Part shown: in pieces, positions 26,065 through 33,909 of the stretch | Layout: each line of letters starts with the position of its first letter | Numbering within the stretch: position 1 is the stretch's first letter | NCBI GenBank assembly: GCA_022711465.1 | Contig: JAKLEZ010000016.1 | Location: 1-64,000, forward strand | Direction: 5' to 3' | Origin: Planctomycetota bacterium | GTDB lineage: Bacteria; Planctomycetota; Phycisphaerae; UBA1845; PWPN01 | Length of the DNA stretch: 64,000 bases | Program-made: the position numbers and the translations under genes | Notes under the pieces: generated by a model | What the model was told of the DNA's origin: nothing | What the model saw: the letters and a program-made list of their open reading frames with translations, nothing else | Database searches by the model: none

Positions 26065-27036
26065 TCAATCACCAGGAGGATGAGCCCCGTGATTCATGAG
26101 CCCTTCGACGTGGGCCTGGGTGGAGTCGGCCAGGCTGGCCAGGTCGTAGCCGCCTTCCAGGATCGTCACCAGCCGTCCGCCACAGAGCGAATCGGCCAGG
26201 GCTCGGACTTGGCGGGTCATCCAGCCGAAAGCATCGGTGCTGAGATTGATCTGACCGAGCGGGTCCTGCTCGTGAGCGTCGAAACCGGTGGACACCAGGA
26301 TGAAACCGGGCTTGAACGCCGCAATCTTGGGGAGAATCTGCTCCTCAAAGGCCTCGCGATACTCCTCATCGCCTGTACCCGGCATCATGGGAATGTTCAG
26401 CGTCAGGCCGACGGCATCGGCCGCACCGGTCTCCCACTCGAAGCCTGTGCCCGGGAAAAGCGTGTAGGGATGCTGGTGGACGCTGATGAACAGGGTGCCC
26501 GCGTCCGCGTCGAACTGGTGCTGGGTGCCGTTGCCGTGGTGCACGTCCCAGTCCAGGATGGCGACTCGTTCGACCCCGTGTTCGGCGTGCAGGTGCTCGG
26601 CCGCAATGGCGGTGTTGTTCAGGAAACAGAAGCCCATCGCGGATCGGTACTCGGCATGGTGGCCGGGCGGGCGAACCGGACAGAAGGCATTGCGGAGCTC
26701 TCCGGCCATGACCCGGTCGACGGCGGCTACGCACCCGCCGGCCGCCAGCCGGGCGATGTCATAGCTCGATGGGCAGATCGGACAGTCGGGCGTGTCGATG
26801 GCGTGCTCGCCTTGCTCGCAGTGCCGCCGGAACCGGTCGACGTATTCCCGAGCATGGACGCGTTCGACGAGCTTGAGATCCACATACGGCGGCTCGATGA
26901 TCACGGATCGTTTGAGCAGCCCGGTCTGTCGCAGGCGTTCGTAGATCGCGGTCAGCCGGTCCGGTCGCTCAGGATGGTGCGGGCCGGTATCGTGGCGAAG
27001 AAACCCCTCCGTCCAGACTATGCCCGTCGAGGCCAT
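26065..27036 (-). CDS. Histone deacetylase-family zinc amidohydrolase
   Basis: A 323-residue enzyme of the HDAC/AcuC/acetylpolyamine amidohydrolase superfamily, hydrolysing acetylated lysine or polyamines. Visible motifs: HPERPDRLTAIYERL near the N-terminus, RPPGHHAEYRSAMGFCFLNN with the paired catalytic His residues, and ILDWDVHHGNGTQ with Asp and His zinc ligands. STGFDAHEQDPLG supplies the last Asp ligand, and LEGGYD is near the C-terminus. ATG 27036 lies six bases after a perfect TATAAT, with no Shine-Dalgarno sequence. It is upstream of guaB with its own promoter. The physiological substrate in bacteria is usually unknown; AcuC-like deacetylation of metabolic enzymes is one possibility. 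Confidence 0.92.
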   Translation of the reverse strand: MASTGIVWTEGFLRHDTGPHHPERPDRLTAIYERLRQTGLLKRSVIIEPPYVDLKLVERVHAREYVDRFRRHCEQGEHAIDTPDCPICPSSYDIARLAAGGCVAAVDRVMAGELRNAFCPVRPPGHHAEYRSAMGFCFLNNTAIAAEHLHAEHGVERVAILDWDVHHGNGTQHQFDADAGTLFISVHQHPYTLFPGTGFEWETGAADAVGLTLNIPMMPGTGDEEYREAFEEQILPKIAAFKPGFILVSTGFDAHEQDPLGQINLSTDAFGWMTRQVRALADSLCGGRLVTILEGGYDLASLADSTQAHVEGLMNHGAHPPGD

Positions 27037-27042
27037 GGCAAC

Positions 27043-27048
27043 ATTATA
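27043..27048 (-). promoter_or_regulatory. -10 element of the HDAC-family gene
   Basis: A perfect TATAAT on the minus strand, six bases from the ATG at 27036. No good -35 hexamer is visible at 16-18 bp. Predicts a leaderless transcript. Confidence 0.55.
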
Positions 27049-27228
27049 GCGGCCTCATGTGACCCATGCGAGACGAGGCCGGCCGCGCCGGAACCTCGCC
27101 GATGGACGGCGAGAACTCCAATGAGAGGAGCCCGTCCCGCCGCTGCACCCGCTCGCCGGCCGAACGCCGGGAGGACACCGCATGCGGGACGAGCTCCGAC
27201 CCACGTTCCTCGTGAACCGCCCCCCTGC

Positions 27229-27417
27229 TCAACCCGAAGTCTTCCTCCAAACGAGCCTCGCACGCAAGATGCCGGCGATGCCGAATGTGAGCAGAGCCGC
27301 CGTCAGGCCGACCGCCAGACCGACGGTGAGCGGTGCGGGCAGCATCGGGCAGAAGACCAGCAGGACGGCGGCGGCGGCGATGAACAGGTCCTGATGATTG
27401 CGAGTCCGGCTATGCAT
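27229..27417 (-). CDS. Small two-helix membrane protein
   Basis: A 62-residue protein made of two hydrophobic helices (about 12-27 and 30-51) with a basic end (RARLVWRKTSG). AGGAG lies about eight bases before ATG 27417, supporting real translation. No family recognised. A 90-bp dispersed repeat ends 24 bases upstream of the start and would form part of its 5' region. Confidence 0.5.
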   Translation of the reverse strand: MHSRTRNHQDLFIAAAAVLLVFCPMLPAPLTVGLAVGLTAALLTFGIAGILRARLVWRKTSG

Positions 27418-27440
27418 GTTCCCTCGCTCCTATCGTCTGA

Positions 27441-27530
27441 GAGCCTATCCCGTTAGGTGGAGGACCGGCATCTTGCCGGCCAAGTGACAGGCCGGAAGCC
27501 TGTCCCACACTCCCAACTGAGACAGGCTCC
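27441..27530. repeat. MITE-like dispersed repeat, copy 1
   Basis: A 90-bp intergenic repeat, near-identical to 54261-54354. It begins GAGCCTATC and ends GACAGGCTCC, so its ends are inverted (GAGCCT/AGGCTC). Inside are two hairpins, CCGG-N7-CCGG (27466-27480) and ACAGGC/GCCTGT around 27487-27503. The internal 60 bases differ from copy 2 at only a few positions plus a four-base gap. Confidence 0.8.
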
Positions 27531-27572
27531 AAGTCCGTCGTTGGCCATGGACGACCCCTGGCCGCCTACCCG

Positions 27573-28847
27573 CTACTGCTGCGGGCCGTCCGCCGGTCCG
27601 GAGGCAGGTCGCAGGGCCGTCGAGACGCCGGTGGGTAGCTCGCTCGGCTGCACGTCGCGAATCGTCAGGTCCGCGTCGATGACCCGGTAGGTCGCCGCAC
27701 CGTTGGGCTGATACCACAAGATCGGAGTACCCGCCTGGTTGAGAGGGACGTCCTTGCCCGCGTAGCGGAAGTCCTCGCCGTTCTTCGGGTCGTTGATGAA
27801 CATCCAGCCGCGGCCGACGAGCGACATCGCCTGCATCATCTGAGCCTCTAGTTCCTTCTTCTTGGCGGGTTCGGCCATGGCCAGCACCATCCGCTTTCCG
27901 GCGGCCCCGGCGATGGAAACCAGGCTCAGGTCCGCGGGGAACTTGCCGTCGTTGAACTCGGCCGCGGCCTTCAGGGCGTTGAGCAGGTCCTGCTCGGCGG
28001 CCGGGCCCAAGTCCATCTTGAAGGTCTGCGATTCATAGCCCTCCGGCGGGCTGAGGCTCAGTAGCGACTCGTCCACCGGCTGATCCCAGACAAAGTCCGT
28101 CATCGTCATGGTCGTCGTGGGCAGCATGCCGACCTTCAGGGTCTGTTCCACCTGCAGCGGCAGGCGGGTCTGCGGGTCGGCCCAGATGGTCATCTCCTGC
28201 CCAGGCGTGACCACCTTGAAGCCCTTCGCGGTCCGGCCGGCGACGACCTTGTCCTCCAGGGGCGCCGCGCAGGATTCGTCGAGCTGCCGGAAGATGTCGA
28301 GCAGGTTGGACTGCTTCTGCTCCGGCGGCAGGTTGGACATCTCCATCACGGTCGCCCGCTTGGTCAGCGGCTCGAGGCTCAGGCACCGCCCCTGAGACCA
28401 GTCCCAGATCATGACCATGCCGCTCGGCTGGACCGTTTGCCGCATTCGTCCGCCGTCCACGATGAGAACGTCGGTTGTCACCGTCTGGGCGGCTATCCCG
28501 GGCACCTGCACCACGGACGTGCCCTTGAAACAGACCGAATGCACCTGCCGAACGGTCTTGAGGATCTCCGCGAAGGCTACCGAGGATCCGTGCTGATGCA
28601 GCCCCCAGAACGAGAACGTGCCGAAGGCAATGACCACGGCGGCCGCAACCGCCAGTTTCGTCATCGATTTCATCTGAATGAGTCTCCTCAACAAGCGTGG
28701 TTGGTTTGGCTCCACGCCGCCGTCCATCCTCGCGAGCGTCTTCTCGACGAGTTCGGGCGACGGCCCATTCGGGACGTCCGCGTCCCGAAGCACGGAAACC
28801 GCACGCTCGAGCAGATCATTCCCGGGATTGTTGTGCTCAAGCGACAT
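27573..28847 (-). CDS. Membrane anti-sigma-like protein with LolA-like extracytoplasmic domain
   Basis: A 424-residue protein. The cytoplasmic N-terminus (1-60) has an acidic/helical segment NDLLERAVSVLRDADVPNGPSPELVEKTLARM, then one membrane helix (about 63-82, MTKLAVAAAVVIAFGTFSFWG). The outer region of about 340 residues (AEILKTVRQVHSVCFKGT..., VWDQPVDESLLSLSPPEGY) resembles the LolA/DUF2092-like domains common in planctomycete regulators. It starts 12 bases after the stop of the ECF sigma factor gene, so the two are co-transcribed, the usual arrangement for a sigma factor and its membrane-bound inhibitor. No zinc-binding HxxxCxxC anti-sigma motif is visible. Confidence 0.75.
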   Translation of the reverse strand: MSLEHNNPGNDLLERAVSVLRDADVPNGPSPELVEKTLARMDGGVEPNQPRLLRRLIQMKSMTKLAVAAAVVIAFGTFSFWGLHQHGSSVAFAEILKTVRQVHSVCFKGTSVVQVPGIAAQTVTTDVLIVDGGRMRQTVQPSGMVMIWDWSQGRCLSLEPLTKRATVMEMSNLPPEQKQSNLLDIFRQLDESCAAPLEDKVVAGRTAKGFKVVTPGQEMTIWADPQTRLPLQVEQTLKVGMLPTTTMTMTDFVWDQPVDESLLSLSPPEGYESQTFKMDLGPAAEQDLLNALKAAAEFNDGKFPADLSLVSIAGAAGKRMVLAMAEPAKKKELEAQMMQAMSLVGRGWMFINDPKNGEDFRYAGKDVPLNQAGTPILWYQPNGAATYRVIDADLTIRDVQPSELPTGVSTALRPASGPADGPQQ

Positions 28848-28859
28848 GACTCACCTCGA

Positions 28860-29408
28860 TCAACTCTCTCGACCGGTGGATCCGCCCAGGAGCTCTTGAA
28901 GCCTGGCACGGGCCCGATGCAGGGTCACACCCACCGCGTCAATGGACAGTCCCAGCTCGGAAGCGATTTCCTCGTAACTCAATCCGCTCAGACACCGCAG
29001 ACAGAAGACCGCGCTTTGCCGCGGCGCCAGCTCGCAGAGCGCCGCCCGAAGACGGTCGCCCAGCTCGGCATCCAGGGCCGCTTGGTCCGGGCTCGGCCCC
29101 GACGCCGCAACCTGCTCGAAGGAGATGCCCGGTGCCCGCCGGCGAGCGGCCCGAATCCGGCGCCGCAAGTGATCCAAGGCTCGCGCCGTGGCCAGCCGCT
29201 GGAGCAGCCCGGGCCAGTTCGTCACTTCCTGCCGGTCGGCGTATTCGATGGCCGACACGAAGGTCTCCTGGAAACAGTCCGCGGCATCGGCGTCCTGACC
29301 GAGCAGCCGATACGCGGTCTTCCACACGATCGGACCGTGTTGGCGAACAATGAGCGGCCACTCGATCACTGAGGTGCACCCTTCCGTGATGGTCAGTACT
29401 GCCGTCAT
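28860..29408 (-). CDS. ECF-type RNA polymerase sigma factor
   Basis: A 182-residue sigma-70 family protein of the short extracytoplasmic-function class. Region 2 spans about 20-90 (GPIVWKTAYRLLGQDADAADCFQETFVSAIEYA, NWPGLLQRLATARALDHLRRR) and region 4 about 122-175 (LPRQSAVFCLRCLSGLSYEEIASELGLSIDAVGVTLHRARARLQELL). Regions 1 and 3 are absent as expected. Followed closely by the membrane anti-sigma-like gene that probably controls it. A promoter-like TTGGCA-N16-TGTAAG lies upstream. Confidence 0.9.
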   Translation of the reverse strand: MTAVLTITEGCTSVIEWPLIVRQHGPIVWKTAYRLLGQDADAADCFQETFVSAIEYADRQEVTNWPGLLQRLATARALDHLRRRIRAARRRAPGISFEQVAASGPSPDQAALDAELGDRLRAALCELAPRQSAVFCLRCLSGLSYEEIASELGLSIDAVGVTLHRARARLQELLGGSTGRES

Positions 29409-29440
29409 GCGTCCATAGAGTCGCCGACGGCTGGGGCTTT

Positions 29441-29468
29441 CTTACACCGAAATGCGGTTGGATGCCAA
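29441..29468 (-). promoter_or_regulatory. Possible promoter of the ECF sigma operon
   Basis: TTGGCA (29463-29468), 16-bp spacer, TGTAAG (29441-29446) on the minus strand, about 32 bases before the ATG. Autoregulated ECF promoters have other hexamers, so a second overlapping signal cannot be excluded. Confidence 0.35.
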
Positions 29469-29748
29469 GTCTTTGTCGGGGCGTGGTTTGCCGCTCTTAG
29501 GGAACCCGGTTGGCCGGAAGCGTTCCGCGGTCGGCGATGGGCCACCGGCCGGACGAGGGGATGTCGGCGATTGAGCCGCCAAGGGGCCATGGTCGCCCGG
29601 CGGGGCGGAAGCAGGCGAGCGAGGCGGAGATCGGGCCGACGATGGCGGTTCGAGGAGTTGACCAGACGATCGCCGCCGGGGCGGAGCCGCAAAGACGACT
29701 ATACTCCTAAAAGATCTTTTAAAAAGTTTTTAAGGGTATCCTGTGTGC
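29469..29748. other. Intergenic region with an AT-rich GATC palindrome
   Basis: This lies between the ECF sigma operon and the end of the polysaccharide cluster. The perfect 12-bp palindrome AAAAGATCTTTT (29709-29720) is followed by AAAAAGTTTTTAAGG, immediately downstream of the methyltransferase stop. It may be part of transcription termination or a binding site. No gene is seen; with the promoter region the gene-free stretch is 340 bases. Confidence 0.5.
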
Positions 29749-30438
29749 CTACCAGCGGGCCCGGTGGAGCCAGACCAGGTTGTCGATGAACCCGCCCAGC
29801 TTCCAGTGGTTGGAAACGAGGCGTTCGCCGACGCAGCGGGAGACGCCGGGGAAATGCTTGATGTCGTGGAAGGCGACGGTGGCCTTGGGGCCGAGCCACG
29901 GCTCGAGTCTGGCCCAGTCGGTGCTCACCGATTCATAGCTGTGATCGCCGTCGAGGAAGAGGAAGCCCAGGGGCGCCTCGAAATCGCCCGGCTCCAGAAG
30001 TTCGCTGCGTTTCCGGATCGGGCGGATCACCGAGCCCAGGCCGCGGGTGTTGTGCTCGAAGACGGCGAGGGTGTCCTGCAGGCCCTCGGGCATGGTTTCG
30101 TTGCCCCAGGTGTCGACGCAGTAGAGCCGGCCGGCGATCTGGCTCATGGCCGTGCCGATGTAGCAGGCGGAGGCCCCGAAGTGCGAACCCACCTCGAGGG
30201 CGATGGTACCAGGCGGGCACGAGCGGGCCAGGCGGTAGAGGGTGACCAGTTCGACCGGGCTGCAGTAGGAGAAGATCGCCCCGGCGTCGCTGCCGGTGAA
30301 GGCGGATACGCGGCGGGTGACGACCTCGAGCTCGGACGGTCTGATCGTGCGCCAGGCGAAGGTGGTTAATCGATCCAGGAAGGAGGGGGGAGCGGTGGGG
30401 CGCCAAGAAGCGGGTTTGAGTGCAGCGGTCTGGGTCAT
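29749..30438 (-). CDS. Class I SAM-dependent methyltransferase in polysaccharide cluster
   Basis: A 229-residue protein with a Rossmann methyltransferase core of the Methyltransf_24 type. TIALEVGSHFGASACYIGTAM is the SAM-binding loop, GRLYCVDTWG the acidic second strand, LGFLFLDGDHSYESVSTDW the family-typical DGDHSY motif, and ATVAFHDIKHFPGV the next strand. Such enzymes methylate sugars or other small molecules, often in glycan clusters. ATG 30438 overlaps the TGA of the upstream glycosyltransferase gene (ATGA at 30438-30435), indicating translational coupling. The longer open frame to 31137 would run antiparallel to the glycosyltransferase codon usage and is rejected. Confidence 0.85.
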   Translation of the reverse strand: MTQTAALKPASWRPTAPPSFLDRLTTFAWRTIRPSELEVVTRRVSAFTGSDAGAIFSYCSPVELVTLYRLARSCPPGTIALEVGSHFGASACYIGTAMSQIAGRLYCVDTWGNETMPEGLQDTLAVFEHNTRGLGSVIRPIRKRSELLEPGDFEAPLGFLFLDGDHSYESVSTDWARLEPWLGPKATVAFHDIKHFPGVSRCVGERLVSNHWKLGGFIDNLVWLHRARW

Positions 30439-31397
30439 GGGTGGTAGCCTTTCAGCAGAAAGCGGATGGCGCCTTCCATCTGGCCGAGGCGGAAGTGGAA
30501 TGCGATGCGATAGTCCGGGCTCAGGGCGTGGGGCGTGCTCACCCGGTAGTGGAGGTACTCGCGGGCGACGCGGCTGAACATGCGGAGGTGATCCCAGAAC
30601 AGGTGGGTTCGCCAGGCCAGCGTGTCCTGCCGGTTGAACTGGAGCGACTTGCAGATCGGGCGCGACTGCCCGAAGCCGCGTTGCAGGCGGCAGAGATACG
30701 GTACGGACAGTCGATGCCGGGAGATGAAGTGTTCCAGGCTCATGGCCGGGTTGTACCATAGTTCGTAGCCGGTGTTCCGGATGCGGAAGACGATCTCGGT
30801 ATCGCCGCCGGCGGTGAGATGTCTGCCGCTGCGATCGGTGAGGATTCCGGCATCGAGCCAGCCGCAATCGCGCAGGGCCTGGCGTCGCAGGACGAGTCCG
30901 GCGCCGACCAGATGCGAGGGGCTGGCCGCGGGCTGGATGCGGAGGGGCTGGTCGCCGTAGTCCTGCTCGGCGAAGCTGGCCCGGTATCGGGCGACGGTCT
31001 GGTCGGGGGGGACCTCCCAGGCAACGCGGGTTCGGCCGCCGATCGCGCCGGCTTGGGGGTGGGCGTGGCAGAACGCGATGGTCTGGCGCACCCAGTCGGG
31101 GGCGATGAAGCAGTCGTCGTCGATGAGAGCGATCCACTCGGAGTTGGTTTCAGCCACGGCCCGACGGCGGGCGTGGGTCAGCCCCTGCCGGCATTCGAGC
31201 ACGCGGCGCAGGCCGGGGATGTGTCCGGCGGCCGCGTACCGATCCACCACCGCGGCGGTGTCGTCGGTGCTGTTGTTGTCGATGACGAGCGTGGACCAGT
31301 TTTTGGAGGTATGATCCTGGCGCTCGATGGCGGCCAAGGCGCGATCCAGCAGTCTGGCGTTGTTGTAGGTGCAGATCGCGAGCGTCACCTGGTCCAT
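30435..31397 (-). CDS. GT2 family glycosyltransferase
   Basis: A 320-residue GT-A fold enzyme. TLAICTYNNARLLDRALAAI opens the nucleotide-binding strand, LVIDNNSTDDTA follows, WIALIDDDCFIAPDWV contains the DDD/DxD metal site, and TAGGDTEIVFRI is the acceptor-site segment. The C-terminal 90 residues (LPYLCRLQRGFGQSRPI-like) have basic/aromatic membrane-association character. It probably transfers a sugar onto a lipid-linked glycan that the adjacent ABC exporter moves. It starts one base after the Wzt-like gene stop, so the cluster is one operon. Confidence 0.9.
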   Translation of the reverse strand: MDQVTLAICTYNNARLLDRALAAIERQDHTSKNWSTLVIDNNSTDDTAAVVDRYAAAGHIPGLRRVLECRQGLTHARRRAVAETNSEWIALIDDDCFIAPDWVRQTIAFCHAHPQAGAIGGRTRVAWEVPPDQTVARYRASFAEQDYGDQPLRIQPAASPSHLVGAGLVLRRQALRDCGWLDAGILTDRSGRHLTAGGDTEIVFRIRNTGYELWYNPAMSLEHFISRHRLSVPYLCRLQRGFGQSRPICKSLQFNRQDTLAWRTHLFWDHLRMFSRVAREYLHYRVSTPHALSPDYRIAFHFRLGQMEGAIRFLLKGYHP

Positions 31398-31398
31398 A

Positions 31399-32679
31399 TC
31401 AGGCCGCTCCCTGCCTGGCGGCGTCGAGCCCGTGGCTCTCCCATTGGAGGGCCGGAGAGATCACCCCGCGCCGGCCGTCAGCGCCGGGACTGTTGACCGG
31501 GGACACCTCGAAGCGAATGGCGTCCTCGACGCGATCCAGGACGCGGCTGCTCTCCTGGTGGACGCCCACGGCGATGTCGTAGTAGCCGGGCTTCCACACG
31601 TCGCCGGGCAGATGGCAGAGGGTGCGGCAGCGACCGGGTTGGCGGACGAGCGGGACGCTGCCCGGGCAGTCCTGTTCGGCGGACACGAACACGGCCACAT
31701 CCATGGCGTTCTTGAGGGTCAGGTTGAACGTGGCCCCGTAGACCGGCCGCCGGACGATGCTGTCGATCTCCACCGCGAGGGGTGGGCCGAAGGGCACGGT
31801 GGGGGTGCAGGAGCCGTCTCGGCCGATGAGCCGTACGCCGGTGATCTGGACCAGCTTGGCCGGGTCCAGGTCGCGGTCGGAGCATTTCCACTCGCTGTGT
31901 CCCCTGGAGATGGTGGTGAGGTACTGCTGGATCACCGCGGAGGGTTTTCCCATTCCCGCCACCTCCCCGTTCCTGAGCCACAGGCAGGAAGTGCACTGGC
32001 GGGCCATGACGTCCATGTTGTGGCTGACCAGCAGGATAGTGCGGCCCTGGCGGGCCACGGTGTCCATCTTGCCCAGGCACTTGTTCTGGAAGGCTACGTC
32101 GCCGACGGCCAGCACCTCGTCGACCAGCAGGATCTCGGTGGCCAGATGGGCGGCGACGGCGAACGCCAGGCGGACGTACATGCCGCTGGAGTAGTGTTTG
32201 ACCGGGGTGTCGACGAACTTCTCCACTTCGGAGAAGGCGACGATCTCGTCGAAACGGGCGTCGATCTCGGCCTTGCGCATGCCGAGCATGGCTCCGTTGA
32301 GATAGACGTTCTCGCGACCGGTGAGTTCGCGGTGGAAGCCGGTGCCGACCTCGAGGAGGCTGGCCAGCCGGCCGTGAACGCGGGCTCGGCCGCCGGTTGG
32401 GTCGGTGATTCGGGAGAGGATCTTGAGCAGGGTGCTCTTGCCGGCCCCGTTGGGTCCGATGATTCCGAGCACCTCGCCGGGCTGGACCTGGAAGGACACC
32501 TCTTTGAGGGCCCAGAATCGGCGGTCCTCGGCCGGCGGTCTGCCCTTTGCCCGCAGGCGACGGAACGGATACCGCACCGCATTGGCCAGCACGGTGTTGA
32601 GGCGGCGGTCGCGGCGTTTGCGGGCCCCGAGCTTGTACTGCTTGGACAAGCCCTCAACGATGATGGCCGGTTGGCTCAT
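31399..32679 (-). CDS. Polysaccharide ABC exporter ATP-binding protein, Wzt-like with C-terminal domain
   Basis: A 426-residue protein. Residues 1-255 form the ATPase: IIVEGLSKQYKLG, Walker A GPNGAGKST, family-specific LEVGTGFHRELTGRENVYLNG, signature YSSGMYVRLAF, Walker B ILLVDEVLAVGD, switch SHNM. Residues about 275-405 form a beta-sandwich tail like the Wzt C-terminal domain that recognises the modified end of O-antigen or related glycans (VQITGVRLIGRDG, FNLTLKNAMDVAVFVSAEQD, PGYYDIAVGVHQE). With the permease it would export a lipid-linked polysaccharide whose end may be finished by the neighbouring methyltransferase. ATG 32679 is preceded by a purine-rich stretch. Confidence 0.92.
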   Translation of the reverse strand: MSQPAIIVEGLSKQYKLGARKRRDRRLNTVLANAVRYPFRRLRAKGRPPAEDRRFWALKEVSFQVQPGEVLGIIGPNGAGKSTLLKILSRITDPTGGRARVHGRLASLLEVGTGFHRELTGRENVYLNGAMLGMRKAEIDARFDEIVAFSEVEKFVDTPVKHYSSGMYVRLAFAVAAHLATEILLVDEVLAVGDVAFQNKCLGKMDTVARQGRTILLVSHNMDVMARQCTSCLWLRNGEVAGMGKPSAVIQQYLTTISRGHSEWKCSDRDLDPAKLVQITGVRLIGRDGSCTPTVPFGPPLAVEIDSIVRRPVYGATFNLTLKNAMDVAVFVSAEQDCPGSVPLVRQPGRCRTLCHLPGDVWKPGYYDIAVGVHQESSRVLDRVEDAIRFEVSPVNSPGADGRRGVISPALQWESHGLDAARQGAA

Positions 32680-32721
32680 GCGACTCCCTTCGGCAGTCGG
32701 GTCCACGGGCCCGACGGGCCT

Positions 32722-33630
32722 CTACGCCACGTCCACGAAGTGCCTTTCCGTCCGATAGAAGAAATACAAACCGAACAGAAAAACGCCGACAGCGATCACC
32801 GCCGAGAAGCTCAGTGACAGCCAGTTGAACGGCTGGTTCAGCAACGCCGAACGATACGCATCGATGATTCCGGTCATCGGGTTGATCATGAGCAGCCAGC
32901 GGAGTTTGCCGGGCACCAAGTCGGCCGGGTAGATCACCGGACTGACGTACATCCACGCTCCCATCAGGGAGCCGATGACGAAGCGGACATCGTGGTACAT
33001 GACGGTCAGGCCGGCGAGGAGGTAGCCGATCCCCAGGGCGGTGATGACGGTGAGCAGCACCAGGACGGGCAGCAGGGCCACGGACGCGCCGGGCAAGTAG
33101 CCGTAGCCGAGCATCATGCAGCCGTAGATCAGGAAGCTGATGGCCAGGCTGGTGAGTTCGGCGAAGACGCTTGATGTCGGCAGGATGACGCGGGGGAAGT
33201 AGACTTTGGACAGCAGGTGGGCGTTGTTGAGCAGGCTGCCGGTGGCTCCGAGCACGGCCGCGGAGAAGAAGGTCCAGGGGAGCAACCCGGCATAGAGGAA
33301 GAGGGGGTAAGGTGCGCCCTGGGAGGGCATTCCGGCCAGCTTGCCGAAGACGAAGGAGAAGACGACCAAGTTGGCCAGGGGTCGGAGCACGGCCCAGGCT
33401 GGTCCGAGGACGGTCTGTTTGTACTGGACTTTGATATCCCGCCAGACCAGGAAGTAGAGCAGCTCGTGGAAGCGAAGGAGCTCCTTGAAGTCGACGGCCT
33501 GCCAGCCGCAGCGGGGGCGGATGTCGAGGGTCGGGAGGTTGGCCGGGCTGGCTGGCGTCTCGGGGGTCGGAGGCAGGGTTGAGGCTGCTCCGGCATGGCC
33601 GGTCGCGAAGTCCAAAGGTAGCGTACTCAT
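32722..33630 (-). CDS. ABC-2 type polysaccharide export permease, Wzm-like
   Basis: A 302-residue inner-membrane protein. A cytoplasmic N-terminus ends in the amphipathic helix (ELLRFHELLYFLVWRDIKVQYKQTVLGPAWAVLRPL) typical of polysaccharide exporters, followed by six membrane helices. YFPRVILPTSSVFAELT and YVSPVIYPADLVPGKLRWLLMINPMTGIIDAYRSAL are conserved in this family. First gene of the four-gene glycan operon; the upstream region has GATC palindromes and AT-rich promoter-like sequence. Confidence 0.92.
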   Translation of the reverse strand: MSTLPLDFATGHAGAASTLPPTPETPASPANLPTLDIRPRCGWQAVDFKELLRFHELLYFLVWRDIKVQYKQTVLGPAWAVLRPLANLVVFSFVFGKLAGMPSQGAPYPLFLYAGLLPWTFFSAAVLGATGSLLNNAHLLSKVYFPRVILPTSSVFAELTSLAISFLIYGCMMLGYGYLPGASVALLPVLVLLTVITALGIGYLLAGLTVMYHDVRFVIGSLMGAWMYVSPVIYPADLVPGKLRWLLMINPMTGIIDAYRSALLNQPFNWLSLSFSAVIAVGVFLFGLYFFYRTERHFVDVA

Positions 33631-33664
33631 CGCGGCGCTGTTCCTCGCGGCCCCTGTATAGGCT

Positions 33665-33700
33665 CATAAGATCATTATTAGTAAGATCTTACGATCTCTT
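33665..33700. promoter_or_regulatory. AT-rich control region with GATC palindromes upstream of the polysaccharide operon
   Basis: The perfect palindrome GTAAGATCTTAC (33681-33692) is flanked by a further TAAGATC (33667-33673) on one side and GATCT on the other, so the TAAGATC unit recurs after 15 bp. On the minus strand TAATAAT and CCTATACAG could serve as -10 elements. It looks like an operator overlapping the operon promoter. Confidence 0.45.
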
Positions 33701-33789
33701 GAAGTCCTGTTCGGTCGTTCCCGCGGCAGACCATCCGCCCGGAGCGGTTCGATGGACCTACCCGTTTATCGGAGGTGGGGGAGGCGCGG

Positions 33790-33909
33790 ATTAGTTACAG
33801 ATGGTTGTCCTCGAGTCGTCACAGATCCTTGTCCTGGAGTAGTTGTGGGTCCTTGTCATGGAGTCGTGACGGATCGTTGTCACGGAGTAGCTACAGGTCG
33901 TCGTCGTAG
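33790..33909. repeat. Five tandem imperfect 24-bp repeats at the ftsK 3' end
   Basis: Units 33790-33813, 33814-33837, 33838-33861, 33862-33885 and 33886-33909. They share AGT at the start, a GTC or GTT core and GTC-GG near the end (for example AGTCGTGACGGATCGTTGTC in the fourth). The fifth unit overlaps the last codons and stop of ftsK, so the array looks like an expansion out of the gene end. Confidence 0.7.

Noticed and set aside
31369..32817. 482-codon plus-strand frame
   Set aside because: Antisense to the Wzt-like ATPase, whose motifs are complete.
33790..33909. CRISPR array
   Set aside because: The 24-bp units are directly adjacent, without unique spacers, and no cas genes are present.
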